Of a DNA stretch of 64,000 nucleotides, positions 15,992 to 24,591 are shown piece by piece; within the stretch, counting starts at the first letter, position 1; each line of letters starts with the position of its first letter. The position numbers and the translations under genes were made by a program. The notes beneath the pieces were generated by a model, which saw nothing but the letters and a program-made list of their open reading frames with translations, made no database searches and had not been told where the DNA came from. The stretch comes from Pseudomonas prosekii (GTDB taxonomy: Bacteria; Pseudomonadota; Gammaproteobacteria; Pseudomonadales; Pseudomonadaceae): contig NZ_LT629762.1 of NCBI RefSeq assembly GCF_900105155.1, positions 1,240,001-1,304,000 on the forward strand, written 5' to 3'.

Positions 15992-16906
15992 TTAATGGGC
16001 GATGCCTGCAGCTTCTTCTATCCGCCCATTCAACCAATTCAAGGCCTGATCGCCGCCGCGCCGTTTGTGCCAGACCAGCACAAAGGTAAACGGCGCAATT
16101 TCGAACGGCGGCGGGACGATGGTCAGTGAATGTTCATCAATCCCGCGCAGTGCGCGTGATGCGACGGTGAGGATCAGGTCGGTGCCCGCGATGAACGCCG
16201 GCGCGACGCTCCAGTGCGGCAGGCCGATGGCGACGCGGCGGCGTTCGCGCAACGCGGTCAGGGCGCGTTCGATTTCCGGGGTGCCGCTGCCGCGCATTTC
16301 CAGCAGGACGTGGGGCCGCGCGAGGTAGGTCGGCAGGTCGAGCGTGCCGTCGGCGGGCAGGCTGTTGCGGTCGATCAGGCAGGCGTAATGCTCTTCGAAC
16401 AACGGCGCGCTGCGCAGTTCGTTGGGCAATTCCGGAAACACTCCCAACGCGACATCAATGTCGCCGTTGAGCACCGCGTCGAGCATGCCTTCGCGGCTAG
16501 CGTGGCTGATTTGCAGGTCGATGCCCGGCGCTTCGCGGCGCAAGGTGCGGATCAGCGTCGGCAAGACAATGGCGGCGCCGTAATCGGACATCGCCAGGCG
16601 AAAAGTGCGTTTGGCGATGGCCGGATCGAAGGTGTTCGGCGACAGCAGCGATTGCACCTGCGCCAGCGCTTCGGCCAGCGGCACCATCAATTCCAGCGCC
16701 CGCGGCGTCGGCACCAGGCTGGCACCAGCGCGCACCAGCAGCGGATCGCCGAGCTGATCGCGCAACCGCGCCAGTGCATGGCTGACCGCCGGTTGGCTGA
16801 GGTGCAGGCGCTCGGCGGCGCGGGTGACGTGCTGCTCGCTGAGCAAGGCGTCGAGGATGACCAACAAGTTGAGGTCGATACGTCGCAGATCATTCATCTG
16901 ATGCAT
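15992..16906 (-). CDS. LysR-family transcriptional regulator
   Basis: A LysR protein of about 304 residues (MHQMNDLRRIDLNLLVILDALL). The start at 16906 is one of three close Met codons; none has a strong ribosome binding site. The helix-turn-helix is VTRAAERLHLSQPAVSHALARLRDQLGDPLL. It is divergent from the DMT-type transporter at 16985, with only ~78 bases between, so it probably controls that gene. Confidence 0.85.
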   Translation of the reverse strand: MHQMNDLRRIDLNLLVILDALLSEQHVTRAAERLHLSQPAVSHALARLRDQLGDPLLVRAGASLVPTPRALELMVPLAEALAQVQSLLSPNTFDPAIAKRTFRLAMSDYGAAIVLPTLIRTLRREAPGIDLQISHASREGMLDAVLNGDIDVALGVFPELPNELRSAPLFEEHYACLIDRNSLPADGTLDLPTYLARPHVLLEMRGSGTPEIERALTALRERRRVAIGLPHWSVAPAFIAGTDLILTVASRALRGIDEHSLTIVPPPFEIAPFTFVLVWHKRRGGDQALNWLNGRIEEAAGIAH

Positions 16907-16984
16907 GTTCCGCATAGGTATTTGGAATTTAAATCTGCGCGACGAATACCTTAGAGTCCAGCGAAACCTGTTGGAGTATTGAAC

Positions 16985-17473
16985 ATGAGTACATTGCATT
17001 GGGCCGGCCTGTTACTCCTGGCGGTGATTGCCGGGGCGGTGGTGCCGTTTCAAAGTGCGATCAACGCCAATCTCGGGCGCGGCTTGGGCCATCCGTTATG
17101 GGCGACGTTGGCGTCGTTGCTGGTGAGTATCGTGGTGTTGCTGCCGGTGATGCTGGCGTTGCGTTTGCCGTTGCCGTCGCTGACGTTTATCAGCCAGGCG
17201 CCGCTGTGGATGTGGGCTGGCGGGGCGTTTGGTGTGTGTTTTATTTCATTGGCGCTGATGCTGCTGCCCAAACTTGGCGCGTCGGGATTTATTGCGCTGG
17301 CGTTGGCCGGCCAAGTGGTTGCTTCGCTGCTGTTGGATCATTTCGGCTGGTTTGGTTTGGTGGAGCGGCAGATGTCGTTGACGCGGGTGTTGGGCGCGGT
17401 TTTGCTGATCGGCGGCGTGGTGTTGATTCAGTTCAGCGAATCGCCGGCCAAGGGGTTGGTGACGGCGAGTTGA
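16985..17473 (+). CDS. YdcZ/DUF606-family DMT transporter
   Basis: A 162-residue membrane protein with five hydrophobic segments. The opening LLLLAVIAGAVVPFQSAINANLGR is typical of the DUF606 (YdcZ) group of drug/metabolite transporters, which are half-size and probably act as dimers. GGAG lies before the ATG. It is divergent from a LysR gene. The substrate is unknown. Confidence 0.85.
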   Translation: MSTLHWAGLLLLAVIAGAVVPFQSAINANLGRGLGHPLWATLASLLVSIVVLLPVMLALRLPLPSLTFISQAPLWMWAGGAFGVCFISLALMLLPKLGASGFIALALAGQVVASLLLDHFGWFGLVERQMSLTRVLGAVLLIGGVVLIQFSESPAKGLVTAS

Positions 17474-17510
17474 GGGAACGTCAGAAGAAATTCGGCGGAT
17501 GTCAGTTGGT

Positions 17511-17536
17511 CATCGCGAGCAAGCTCGCTCCCACAG
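17511..17536. repeat. single REP
   Basis: CATCGCGAGCAAGCTCGCTC and CCACAG form one REP arm without an inverted partner nearby. It directly adjoins the truncated end of a LysR remnant. Confidence 0.75.
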
Positions 17537-17793
17537 TTGCGCAACCGCAGCACCTTGCCCGCCTTGCGCGCGGCGGCGGGGGTGCACATGTTGACGGAAC
17601 TGGCGGCATGCAAACCGACGTAATCGCTGCCCAACGTATCGGCAAACGCCAACGTATCGCGGTCGGCCAACGGATGATCGGCGCGCATCAAAACCACCAG
17701 TTTGTCCTAGCGATAGACCACGCTGTGCAGGCCTCTGACGTCGCTGTCGCTGGAGCAGATGCCGAGGTCGGCAACGCCTTCCATCACTCCCTG
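17537..17793 (-). pseudogene. LysR-family effector-domain remnant
   Basis: On the minus strand the frame reads QGVMEGVADLGICSSDSDV, HSVVYR, then an in-frame TAG (17707-17709), then DKLVVLMRADHPLADRD, TLAFADTLGSDYVGLHAASS. This is the middle of a LysR substrate-binding domain. There is no helix-turn-helix part and no C-terminus; the reading frame passes straight into the REP at 17511-17536. It is a fragment with both ends gone and one nonsense codon. Confidence 0.8.
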
Positions 17794-17843
17794 CTCAGAC
17801 GAGTTCGCAGCATACCGCCGTTATGCCCGAGCCACGCCGCCGC

Positions 17844-18992
17844 TCAGAACGCGCTACGAAAGATTTCCTCGATCTGCCGTTGATCCGCCGCGCGTGGGTT
17901 GGTCAGGCCGCAGGCGTCTTTCAGGGCATTGGTGGCGAGGACGGGGATGTCGTTGAGTTTGGCGCCGAGGTCGCGCAGGCCGCTGGGGATTTCGACGTCT
18001 TTGGCCAGGCTGCGGATCGCGCTGATCGCCGCTTGCGCGCCTTCTTCCGGGCTGAAGCCGCGAATGTCGGCGCCCATGGCGTGGGCAACGTCGGTCAGGC
18101 GATCGGCGCAGACCAGCGCGTTGAAGCTTTGCACGTGCGGCAGCAACACCGCGTTGCAGACGCCGTGCGGCAAGTCGTAGAAACCGCCCAATTGATGGGC
18201 CATGGCGTGGACGTAACCGAGCGAAGCGTTATTGAACGCCATGCCGGCGAGAAATTGCGCGAAAGCCATGTTTTCCCGCGCAGCGAGGTCGCTGCCGTCA
18301 CGCACGGCGAGGCGCAGGTTGTTGCTGATCAGAACGATCGCTTTCAGCGCGCAGGCATCGGTGATCGGGTTGGCGGCGGTGGAAACGTAGGCTTCGATGG
18401 CGTGGGTCAGCGCGTCCATGCCGGTGGCGGCGGTCAAGCCTTTGGGCATGGCGACCATCAGCGCCGGGTCATTGACTGACAACAACGGCGTGACGTTGCG
18501 GTCGACGATGGCCATTTTCACGTGGCGTGATTCGTCGGTGATGATGCAGAAACGGGTCATTTCGCTGGCGGTGCCGGCGGTGGTGTTGATCGCGACCAGC
18601 GGCAGTTGCGGCTTGGCGGATTGATCGACGCCTTCGTAGTCGCGGATCTGCCCGCCGTTGGTCGCGCACAACGCGATGCCTTTGGCGCAGTCGTGGGGCG
18701 AACCGCCGCCCAGCGAGACGACGAAATCGCAATGGCTTTCCTTGAGCAGGCCCAGCCCGCGCTCGACGTTGGCCATGCTCGGATTGGGTTTGGCGCCGTC
18801 GAAGATCACCGAATCGATGTCCTGCATCGCCAGTTTCTCGGCGATCATCGCCGCCACGCCGGCCTTCGCCAGGCCTTCATCGGTGACGATCAGTGCTTTG
18901 CGAAAACCGTACTTGCGAATCGCCTCCATGGCTTCGTCGAGGCAACCAGTGCCCATGATGTTCACGGCGGGAATGAAAAACGTGCTGGTCAT
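17844..18992 (-). CDS. iron-containing alcohol dehydrogenase
   Basis: A 382-residue group III (iron-dependent) alcohol dehydrogenase. The start at 18992 ([16 protein letters not shown]) is preceded by CAGGAGATTCGCTC. NAD-binding [13 protein letters not shown] and the metal-site region ([40 protein letters not shown]) are intact. The closest relatives in Pseudomonas are the ErcA/PedI/YiaY-like enzymes linked to alcohol oxidation; the physiological alcohol is not known. It is monocistronic. Confidence 0.88.
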   Translation of the reverse strand: MTSTFFIPAVNIMGTGCLDEAMEAIRKYGFRKALIVTDEGLAKAGVAAMIAEKLAMQDIDSVIFDGAKPNPSMANVERGLGLLKESHCDFVVSLGGGSPHDCAKGIALCATNGGQIRDYEGVDQSAKPQLPLVAINTTAGTASEMTRFCIITDESRHVKMAIVDRNVTPLLSVNDPALMVAMPKGLTAATGMDALTHAIEAYVSTAANPITDACALKAIVLISNNLRLAVRDGSDLAARENMAFAQFLAGMAFNNASLGYVHAMAHQLGGFYDLPHGVCNAVLLPHVQSFNALVCADRLTDVAHAMGADIRGFSPEEGAQAAISAIRSLAKDVEIPSGLRDLGAKLNDIPVLATNALKDACGLTNPRAADQRQIEEIFRSAF

Positions 18993-19149
18993 GAGCGAAT
19001 CTCCTGGCTGGGCCAAATCGGCGGCGCCGATCCAGCGGATGCCCACAGGATCGACCGATCGGTCACGGCGTATGTTGATCTGGCTCAAGTCCTGGTCGTG
19101 ATAAAGTCGCCGCCCATCAGACCTTTTGCTTTTTGAGACGACCAACGCA

Positions 19150-20169
19150 ATGACCGATTTTCAGGATGTCGACGCCCAACTTGAAGACTGGAACGCCTTG
19201 CGCGCCAGCGCTTCCTTCAGCGGCCTGCTGCTGGGCAACGGCGCCAGCCGCGCGGTGTGGGAAGATTTCGGCTATGACTCGCTGTTCGAAAATGCGCGCA
19301 CCGTCGAGGAAAAACCGCTCAGCCAATCCGAGCTGAGCGTGTTCGATGCCCTGCAAACCCGCAGCTTCGAGCAAGTCCTCAGCGCGCTGAAAATCACCAG
19401 CCGCGTCAACAAGGCGCTGGCCGTCAGCTCGGCGGCGCCGCGCAATCGCTACTACGCAATCAAGGAAGCGCTGATCAACACCGTGCACGCGGTGCACATA
19501 CCGTGGCGCCTGGTAGTGCCGGCGACGTTGGCGACGATCAATCAGGAGTTGGCCACTTATCGCAGCGTGTTCACCAGCAACTACGACTTGCTGGCCAACT
19601 GGGCGATTCAGCAGCAACCGGAAGCGATCACCGACCTGTTCAACGGCACCGAGCCGAGCTTTGATTTGAGCGCGAGCGCAACCGACAAAACCCGTTTGCT
19701 GTACCTGCACGGCGGTTTGCATCTGGTGCGCAATCAGGACGGCACGGCGCGCAAACTGATGTCGACCGAGGGCACGCTGCTCGGCAGTTTTGCCATCAAC
19801 AACACGATCAAGACGCTGGACGACGTGCCGCTGTTCGTTAACGAAGGCCCGGCGCAGGACAAGCTCAAGACCATTCGCAGCTCGGATTATCTGTCGTTCT
19901 GTTACGACCAGTTATTGGGGCACGGTGAGGGTTTGTGCATCTTCGGGCATGCGCTGGGTGAGCAGGACAGCCACATCGTCCACGCCTTGCGCCTGGCGAA
20001 ACCGAAGGTGGTCGCGGTGTCGATCTATCCGCGCAGCAAGGCGTTTATCCAGCATCAGAAACGCCATTACGCGAAGGTGTTTGAAGGGACCGCGGTTGAG
20101 CTGCGGTTTTTCGATTCGAAGACGCATGCGTTGGGGAATTCGAAGCTTGCGGTGCCGGTTGAGGTCTGA
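19150..20169 (+). CDS. DUF4917 / SIR2-like domain protein
   Basis: A 339-residue soluble protein. The start at 19150 ([14 protein letters not shown]) is chosen because similarity begins there. Four motifs in SIR2 order are visible: [12 protein letters not shown] (GNGAS, residues ~29-33, the nucleotide loop), [11 protein letters not shown] (~141-151), LYLHGGLH (~184-191) and [13 protein letters not shown] (~264-276). Together these resemble NAD-binding SIR2-like proteins, some of which are NADases in phage defence. No partner gene lies close by: neighbours are an alcohol dehydrogenase and a REPIN. The activity is inferred from the motifs only. Confidence 0.7.
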   Translation: MTDFQDVDAQLEDWNALRASASFSGLLLGNGASRAVWEDFGYDSLFENARTVEEKPLSQSELSVFDALQTRSFEQVLSALKITSRVNKALAVSSAAPRNRYYAIKEALINTVHAVHIPWRLVVPATLATINQELATYRSVFTSNYDLLANWAIQQQPEAITDLFNGTEPSFDLSASATDKTRLLYLHGGLHLVRNQDGTARKLMSTEGTLLGSFAINNTIKTLDDVPLFVNEGPAQDKLKTIRSSDYLSFCYDQLLGHGEGLCIFGHALGEQDSHIVHALRLAKPKVVAVSIYPRSKAFIQHQKRHYAKVFEGTAVELRFFDSKTHALGNSKLAVPVEV

Positions 20170-20184
20170 AACGCACACCTGCCC

Positions 20185-20305
20185 TGTGGCGAGGGGGCTT
20201 GCCCGCGTTGGGTCGCGAAGCGGCCCCTCGCGCGTATTCAGTTACCGCTTGCCAGCAGATTTACGACTGCTTCGCCGTCGGACGGGGGCAAGCCCCCTCG
20301 CCACA
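20185..20305. repeat. REPIN (TGTGGCGAGGGGGCTTGCCC type)
   Basis: TGTGGCGAGGGGGCTTGCCC at 20185 on and its inverted copy GGGCAAGCCCCCTCGCCACA ending at 20305 flank ~80 bases. The same family occurs at 59892-60025 and, as a fragment, near 28265. Confidence 0.88.
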
Positions 20306-20316
20306 AAAAGCGCTCA

Positions 20317-20859
20317 TCACTCTTCGCCGCTATGCACCACCACCAGCAATTGCGCCTGAATCTCGCCCACTGACCTGAGCCGATGCGGTTTCTGCGCATT
20401 GAAGTGCAGCGCATCGCCGCGGTTGAGCAGCACGCGCTCGTTCATGAAATCCACTTCCACCTGGCCCTCATGGACAAACAGAAACTCCTCGCCCAAATGC
20501 TCCTTGAACGTCTTGTCGGCGAATTCGCTCGGCGGGTAAATGATGAACGGCAACAAGCTGCGTTCACTGACCTGATGGGCCAGCACCGCGTAGCCCGGAC
20601 TGCCATCGTTGGCCGCCAGCGACTGGCGCTCGTCGCTGCGCACCAGGCTGTAGCTGTCGAGGGTGATGTTGTCTTCGGAGAACAACTCCTCGACCTTCAC
20701 GTTCAGCGCTTTGGCCAATTTCAATGCAGCGGCAATCGACGGAGTGTTGAGCCCGCGCTCGACTTTCGACAGATAACTCTTGGTCATGCCGGACTTTTCG
20801 GCCAAGGCCTCCAGCGTCACGCCAAGTTTTTTCCTGAGTAATTTCAAACGGATAGACAT
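20317..20859 (-). CDS. XRE-family regulator with cupin domain
   Basis: A 180-residue protein. Residues 1-60 are an XRE helix-turn-helix (LGVTLEALAEKSGMTKSYLS, KVERGLNTPSIAAALKLAKAL). Residues ~105-180 are a cupin (EEFLFVHEGQVEVDFMNE, LNRGDALHFNAQKPHRL). It is a small-molecule-sensing repressor or activator. It is divergent from the aldolase/lyase pair, with a palindrome in the shared intergenic region, so it most likely controls that pair. Confidence 0.9.
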   Translation of the reverse strand: MSIRLKLLRKKLGVTLEALAEKSGMTKSYLSKVERGLNTPSIAAALKLAKALNVKVEELFSEDNITLDSYSLVRSDERQSLAANDGSPGYAVLAHQVSERSLLPFIIYPPSEFADKTFKEHLGEEFLFVHEGQVEVDFMNERVLLNRGDALHFNAQKPHRLRSVGEIQAQLLVVVHSGEE

Positions 20860-20905
20860 GCGTAGCGGTTAATCCATCAAGAAATCGACGTTTTGTTATT
20901 GCTAA

Positions 20906-20940
20906 TGACACAAAGTGTCATATAGCATCCCCCGTGTCAT
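20906..20940. promoter_or_regulatory. palindromic operator candidate
   Basis: TGACAC-AAA-GTGTCA is a perfect palindrome at 20906-20920, and a third GTGTCA half-site lies at 20934-20939. It sits between the divergent XRE-cupin gene and the aldolase gene, the expected place for autoregulatory binding. Confidence 0.6.
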
Positions 20941-21018
20941 TTGCATTCACCCAGCGTCTTGCAAGCAACGAGTGAATGGCAAATCCGACGTCCATTGAAG
21001 CCCCCAAAGGACACCGAT

Positions 21019-21801
21019 ATGGCCAAGACCTTAGCATTACCCAAAGACCAACTGGTCAAGCAAGCGCTGATCCAGATGCAAAACACCCTGGCGGATAATA
21101 CGTGGACCGACCGGCAAAAGCTGGCCCTGACCTGCCGCATTCTGTTCGAGAACGGCCACGACTCGGGTCTGGCCGGGCAAATCACCGCCCGCGGCCCGCA
21201 GCCCGGCACCTATTACACTCAGCAATTGGGCCTGGGTTTTGATGAAATCACCGCCGGCAATCTGCTGCTGGTGAATGAAGACCTCGAGGTGCTCGAAGGT
21301 CACGGCATGCCGAACCCGGCCAACCGTTTTCACAGTTGGGTGTACCGCGCGCGAGCGGATGTGAATTGCATCATTCACACGCACCCGACCCACGTCGCCG
21401 CGCTGTCGATGCTCGAAGTGCCGCTGCAGATTTCGCACATGGACTTGTGTCCGCTGTACGAAGATTGCGCGTTTCTCGAAGGCTGGCCGGGCGTGCCGGT
21501 CGGCAATGAAGAAGGCGATCTGATTGCCGGCGCCCTCGGCGACAAGCGCGCAATCCTGCTATCGCACCACGGCCAGTTGTCGACCGGCGCGACCATCGAG
21601 GAAGCCTGCGTGATTGCGCAGTTGATCGAGCGCGCAGCGAAGTTGCAGTTGCTGGCGATGGCCGCCGGGACGATCAAACCGATCCTGCCGGAGCTGGGCC
21701 GTGAAGCGCATGACTGGATTGCCAAGCCAAAACGCCACGCCGCCGCTTTCAACTACTACGCTCGGCAGAACCTGCGTCAGCACGCCGATTGCCTGAACTG
21801 A
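21019..21801 (+). CDS. class II aldolase/adducin family protein
   Basis: A 260-residue protein starting MAKTLALPKDQLVKQAL, with AAAGGA upstream. The zinc-site His-x-His lies in IHTHPTHVAALSM and another His in LLSHHGQLSTG. The substrate loop GLAGQITARGP is present. Members of this family cleave or decarboxylate sugar-like carbon skeletons in the cytoplasm. The stop is followed 30 bases later by a DapA-like gene, so both are probably one transcript for an unassigned degradation pathway. Confidence 0.88.
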   Translation: MAKTLALPKDQLVKQALIQMQNTLADNTWTDRQKLALTCRILFENGHDSGLAGQITARGPQPGTYYTQQLGLGFDEITAGNLLLVNEDLEVLEGHGMPNPANRFHSWVYRARADVNCIIHTHPTHVAALSMLEVPLQISHMDLCPLYEDCAFLEGWPGVPVGNEEGDLIAGALGDKRAILLSHHGQLSTGATIEEACVIAQLIERAAKLQLLAMAAGTIKPILPELGREAHDWIAKPKRHAAAFNYYARQNLRQHADCLN

Positions 21802-21830
21802 ACCCACCCATTTTCGAGAGGAGCATCGCC

Positions 21831-22718
21831 ATGTCGAGCGCAAACATTCACGGCATCATCGGCTACACCATCACCCCGTTCACCGCCAATGGCGACGGCG
21901 TTGACCTGGACGCGCTCGGGCGCTCCATCGACCGCCTGATCGACAGCGGCGTCCACGCTATCGCGCCGCTGGGCAGCACCGGCGAAGGCGCTTATTTGAG
22001 CGACGCCGAGTGGGATCAGGTCAGCGAATTCAGCATCGCGCACGTGGCCAAACGCGTGCCGACCATCGTCAGCGTGTCCGACCTGACCACCGCCAAAGCC
22101 GCGCGCCGCGCGCGTTTTGCCGAAGCGAAGGGCGCCGACGTGGTGATGGTATTGCCGGCGTCCTACTGGAAGCTCAGCGAGGCAGAAATCCTCGCGCATT
22201 ACCGCGCCATCGGCGAGAGCATCGGCGTGCCGATCATGCTCTACAACAACCCGGCCACCAGCGGCACGGACATGTCGGTGGAGCTGATCCTGCGGATTTT
22301 CAACGCCGTCGAAAACGTGACGATGGTCAAGGAAAGCACCGGCGACATCCAGCGCATGCACAAACTGCAATTGCTCGGCGAAGGCCAGGTGCCGTTCTAT
22401 AACGGCTGCAATCCGCTGGCGCTGGAAGCGTTTGCGGCGGGTGCGAAAGGCTGGTGCACCGCGGCGCCAAATTTGATCGCGCAGCTCAATCTGGATTTGT
22501 ATGACGCCGTTTTGGCCAATGATTTGAGCAAGGCGCGCACGCTGTTTTATCGGCAGTTGCCGCTGCTGGACTTCATCCTCAAGGGTGGCCTGCCGGCAAC
22601 CATCAAAGCCGGATTGCGCGCCACCGGGCTGGAAGTGGGCGACCCGCGTTTGCCGGTGTTTCCATTGAGCGAGGCCGGATGTGGACAGCTGCAAGAGTTG
22701 TTGAAAGTACTGCGCTGA
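21831..22718 (+). CDS. DapA-family lyase/aldolase (not biosynthetic DapA)
   Basis: A 295-residue TIM-barrel protein. GSTGEGAYLS (substrate carboxylate loop), LYNNPATSG (catalytic Tyr) and MVKESTGD (Schiff-base Lys) are the family marks. The GSTGEGAYL loop and the context with an aldolase and XRE-cupin regulator point to a catabolic lyase rather than lysine synthesis. GAGAGGAG lies before the ATG at 21831. The substrate is unknown. Confidence 0.88.
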   Translation: MSSANIHGIIGYTITPFTANGDGVDLDALGRSIDRLIDSGVHAIAPLGSTGEGAYLSDAEWDQVSEFSIAHVAKRVPTIVSVSDLTTAKAARRARFAEAKGADVVMVLPASYWKLSEAEILAHYRAIGESIGVPIMLYNNPATSGTDMSVELILRIFNAVENVTMVKESTGDIQRMHKLQLLGEGQVPFYNGCNPLALEAFAAGAKGWCTAAPNLIAQLNLDLYDAVLANDLSKARTLFYRQLPLLDFILKGGLPATIKAGLRATGLEVGDPRLPVFPLSEAGCGQLQELLKVLR

Positions 22719-22741
22719 TCCCCAAAAACACCAAAACCCCA

Positions 22742-22832
22742 TGTGGGAGCGAGTTTGCTCGCGATGAGGCCATAACATTCAACCGATAGATTGACTGACA
22801 GGTCGCCATCGCGAGCAAGCTCGCTCCCACAG
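22742..22832. repeat. REPIN (GGGAGCGAGTTTGCTCGCGAT type)
   Basis: Inverted arms TGTGGGAGCGAGTTTGCTCG and CATCGCGAGCAAGCTCGCTC surround ~40 bases between the lyase operon and the sigma-factor gene. Confidence 0.88.
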
Positions 22833-22916
22833 GCGGATCGGTGTTCGGCTCACGATCACTTTCGCGACAAACCGAAGCAGCGCAACACGCGTCAAAAGAT
22901 CCCGGAAGACAAATAG

Positions 22917-22937
22917 CAATAATTCTCGATATCATTC
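22917..22937. promoter_or_regulatory. possible Fur box upstream of ECF sigma gene
   Basis: CAATAATTCTCGATATCATT is AT-rich and resembles the 19-bp Fur consensus with several mismatches. It lies about 40 bases before the sigma-factor ATG. Iron control of sigma/FecR pairs of this kind is usual; the site itself is only a candidate. Confidence 0.45.
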
Positions 22938-22975
22938 GCGACTTTCTGCGCTATGCCTCGTCTACAAGGATCTCC

Positions 22976-23512
22976 ATGCCTCGTCTCACGCGCGACCCGC
23001 TGTCGGCTGATTCCTTTCGCCGGTTCTACGGGGACATCCTGCATTTCCTGCGCAAACGCACGGATAACCCCAGCGACGCGGCGGACATGACGCAGGACGT
23101 TTTCGCCCAATGGCTGGACTACGGCGACCGGGCGAAGGTCGAGCAACCGCGCGCGTTTCTGTTTCAGATGGCGCGCAATCTGCTGCGCGATCACTGGCGG
23201 CGGCAGAAGGTGCGGCACATCGTGCAAGCGCATCACGAGGCAGATAACGAACCCGTCGCCGACGATCAACACGACCCACTCGCGGGCGCGCAACGCCTGC
23301 AACGTCTGGAGCAACTGAAAACTGTTCTCGCCGAGCTCTCGCCGCGCCGCCGAGAAGCCCTTATGCTGCACCGCTTTGAAGGCCTCAGTCAGGCGCAGAT
23401 CGCTGAACGCATGGGTATTTCCCTGAGCATGGTGGAAAAACACATCGCTTTCGCCCTGCTGCATTGCAAGCGACGCCTGGACCACGAGAACGGCACGGAG
23501 CAGCCAGAATGA
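22976..23512 (+). CDS. hxuI: ECF sigma factor, FecI/HxuI type
   Basis: A 178-residue ECF sigma factor starting MPRLTRDPLSADSFRRFYGD with AAGGATCT upstream. Region 2 is DAADMTQDVFAQWL and QPRAFLFQMARNLLRDHWRR; region 4 is SPRRREALMLHRFEGLSQAQ, with ISLSMVEKHIAFAL as recognition helix. Its stop overlaps the FecR start by four bases (ATGA). The trio sigma/FecR/TonB receptor is a cell-surface signalling system; the receptor type suggests heme as signal. Confidence 0.88.
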   Translation: MPRLTRDPLSADSFRRFYGDILHFLRKRTDNPSDAADMTQDVFAQWLDYGDRAKVEQPRAFLFQMARNLLRDHWRRQKVRHIVQAHHEADNEPVADDQHDPLAGAQRLQRLEQLKTVLAELSPRRREALMLHRFEGLSQAQIAERMGISLSMVEKHIAFALLHCKRRLDHENGTEQPE

Positions 23513-24468
23513 ACCGTCATCACCAGACTGACCCCGACCTGCCGGATGACGGCATCGACGCTCAGGCAGCCAGCTGGTTTGTGCGTAATCGTCAGCAACA
23601 CAACAGCGCCGAGCGCAAGCAATTCGAGCAATGGCTGGGCACGCCCGAACACGCCAAAGCGTATCGCGCGGTCGAAGAGTTGTGGGCCGACCTCGCCGAA
23701 TTGCGCCAGCAGAACAAACCGGTGGCGCTGCTGCCACGGCGCAAAACCAATGTCTGGCGCCCGGCGCTGGCCATCGCCGCCGCGCTGGTCTGCGCAGTGT
23801 TGGCACTCAATCTGGGCACGTCCTACGGCGTTTATCAGCAACAGATTGCAGCGCAGAACAAAGGCACGCGGACCTTCAATCTGCCCGATGGCAGCACCTT
23901 GTCGGTCAACGCCAACACGCGTTTGCGCCTCGATTTCGATGGTCATCAGCGTCAGGTTTTCCTCGATCAAGGGCAGATTTATCTCGAAGTCGCTCCGGAC
24001 AAGGAACGGCCGCTGTGGGTGCACGCGGGCGCGGGCGTGGTGCGCGTGGTCGGCACCGGTTTTGATGTGCGACGCACGCCGCAGCAATTGGTGGTCAGCG
24101 TCGCCCATGGGCAAGTGGCGTTTGCACCCGAGGGCAAGACGCCGACTCTGCTCGGCGCGCAACAGCAAGCCTCGTATAACTTGGCCAGCAGCACATTGCG
24201 GCAACAGACATTGGCTGACGAGCAGATTGCCGACTGGCGCGACGGGCACTTGTCGTTTCGTAATCGCGAATTGGCCAGCCTGGTCGACGAGCTGAACCTG
24301 TACCGCGCGCGGCCAGTGCTGTTGGCCGATGCCAGGCTCGGGCGCTTCAAGGTCTCCGGCAATCTCGACATCAACGATCCTGACGCCTTGCTCAACGCCC
24401 TCCCCGCGCTGATTCCGGTGAAAACCGTCACCCTCGCGGATGGCCAGATCCGTATCGAAGCACGCTGA
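23509..24468 (+). CDS. hxuR: FecR-family anti-sigma regulator
   Basis: A 319-residue protein. The cytoplasmic N-terminal domain (residues 1-80) carries the DUF4880 pattern AASWFVRNRQQHNSAERKQF and QWLGTPEHAKAYRAVEELW. One membrane segment spans ~84-101 (RPALAIAAALVCAVLALN). The periplasmic FecR domain has FNLPDGSTLSVNANTRLRL and DQGQIYLEV, and a C-terminal STN-like part (LNLYRARPVLL). It controls the sigma factor and contacts the receptor signalling domain. Confidence 0.9.
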   Translation: MNRHHQTDPDLPDDGIDAQAASWFVRNRQQHNSAERKQFEQWLGTPEHAKAYRAVEELWADLAELRQQNKPVALLPRRKTNVWRPALAIAAALVCAVLALNLGTSYGVYQQQIAAQNKGTRTFNLPDGSTLSVNANTRLRLDFDGHQRQVFLDQGQIYLEVAPDKERPLWVHAGAGVVRVVGTGFDVRRTPQQLVVSVAHGQVAFAPEGKTPTLLGAQQQASYNLASSTLRQQTLADEQIADWRDGHLSFRNRELASLVDELNLYRARPVLLADARLGRFKVSGNLDINDPDALLNALPALIPVKTVTLADGQIRIEAR

Positions 24469-24471
24469 AAC

Positions 24472-24516
24472 AACCTCATATGAGAATATTTTGCATTCGC
24501 ATGTGAGGTTTTTTTT
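24472..24516 (+). terminator. terminator between fecR-type gene and receptor
   Basis: AACCTCATATG (24472-24482) pairs with CATGTGAGGTT (24500-24510) and is followed by a run of T. The loop contains TGAGAATATTTTGCATT, which also looks like a Fur-type AT-rich site, so the segment may serve both as terminator and as iron-responsive operator for the receptor. Confidence 0.65.
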
Positions 24517-24591
24517 GCCTGCCGCGTCTTCCTCCGGTCTGCGTTGTGTACGCAGGCCTTTTTGGCCTTTTTCGCCGCCCTGGGGGATTTA

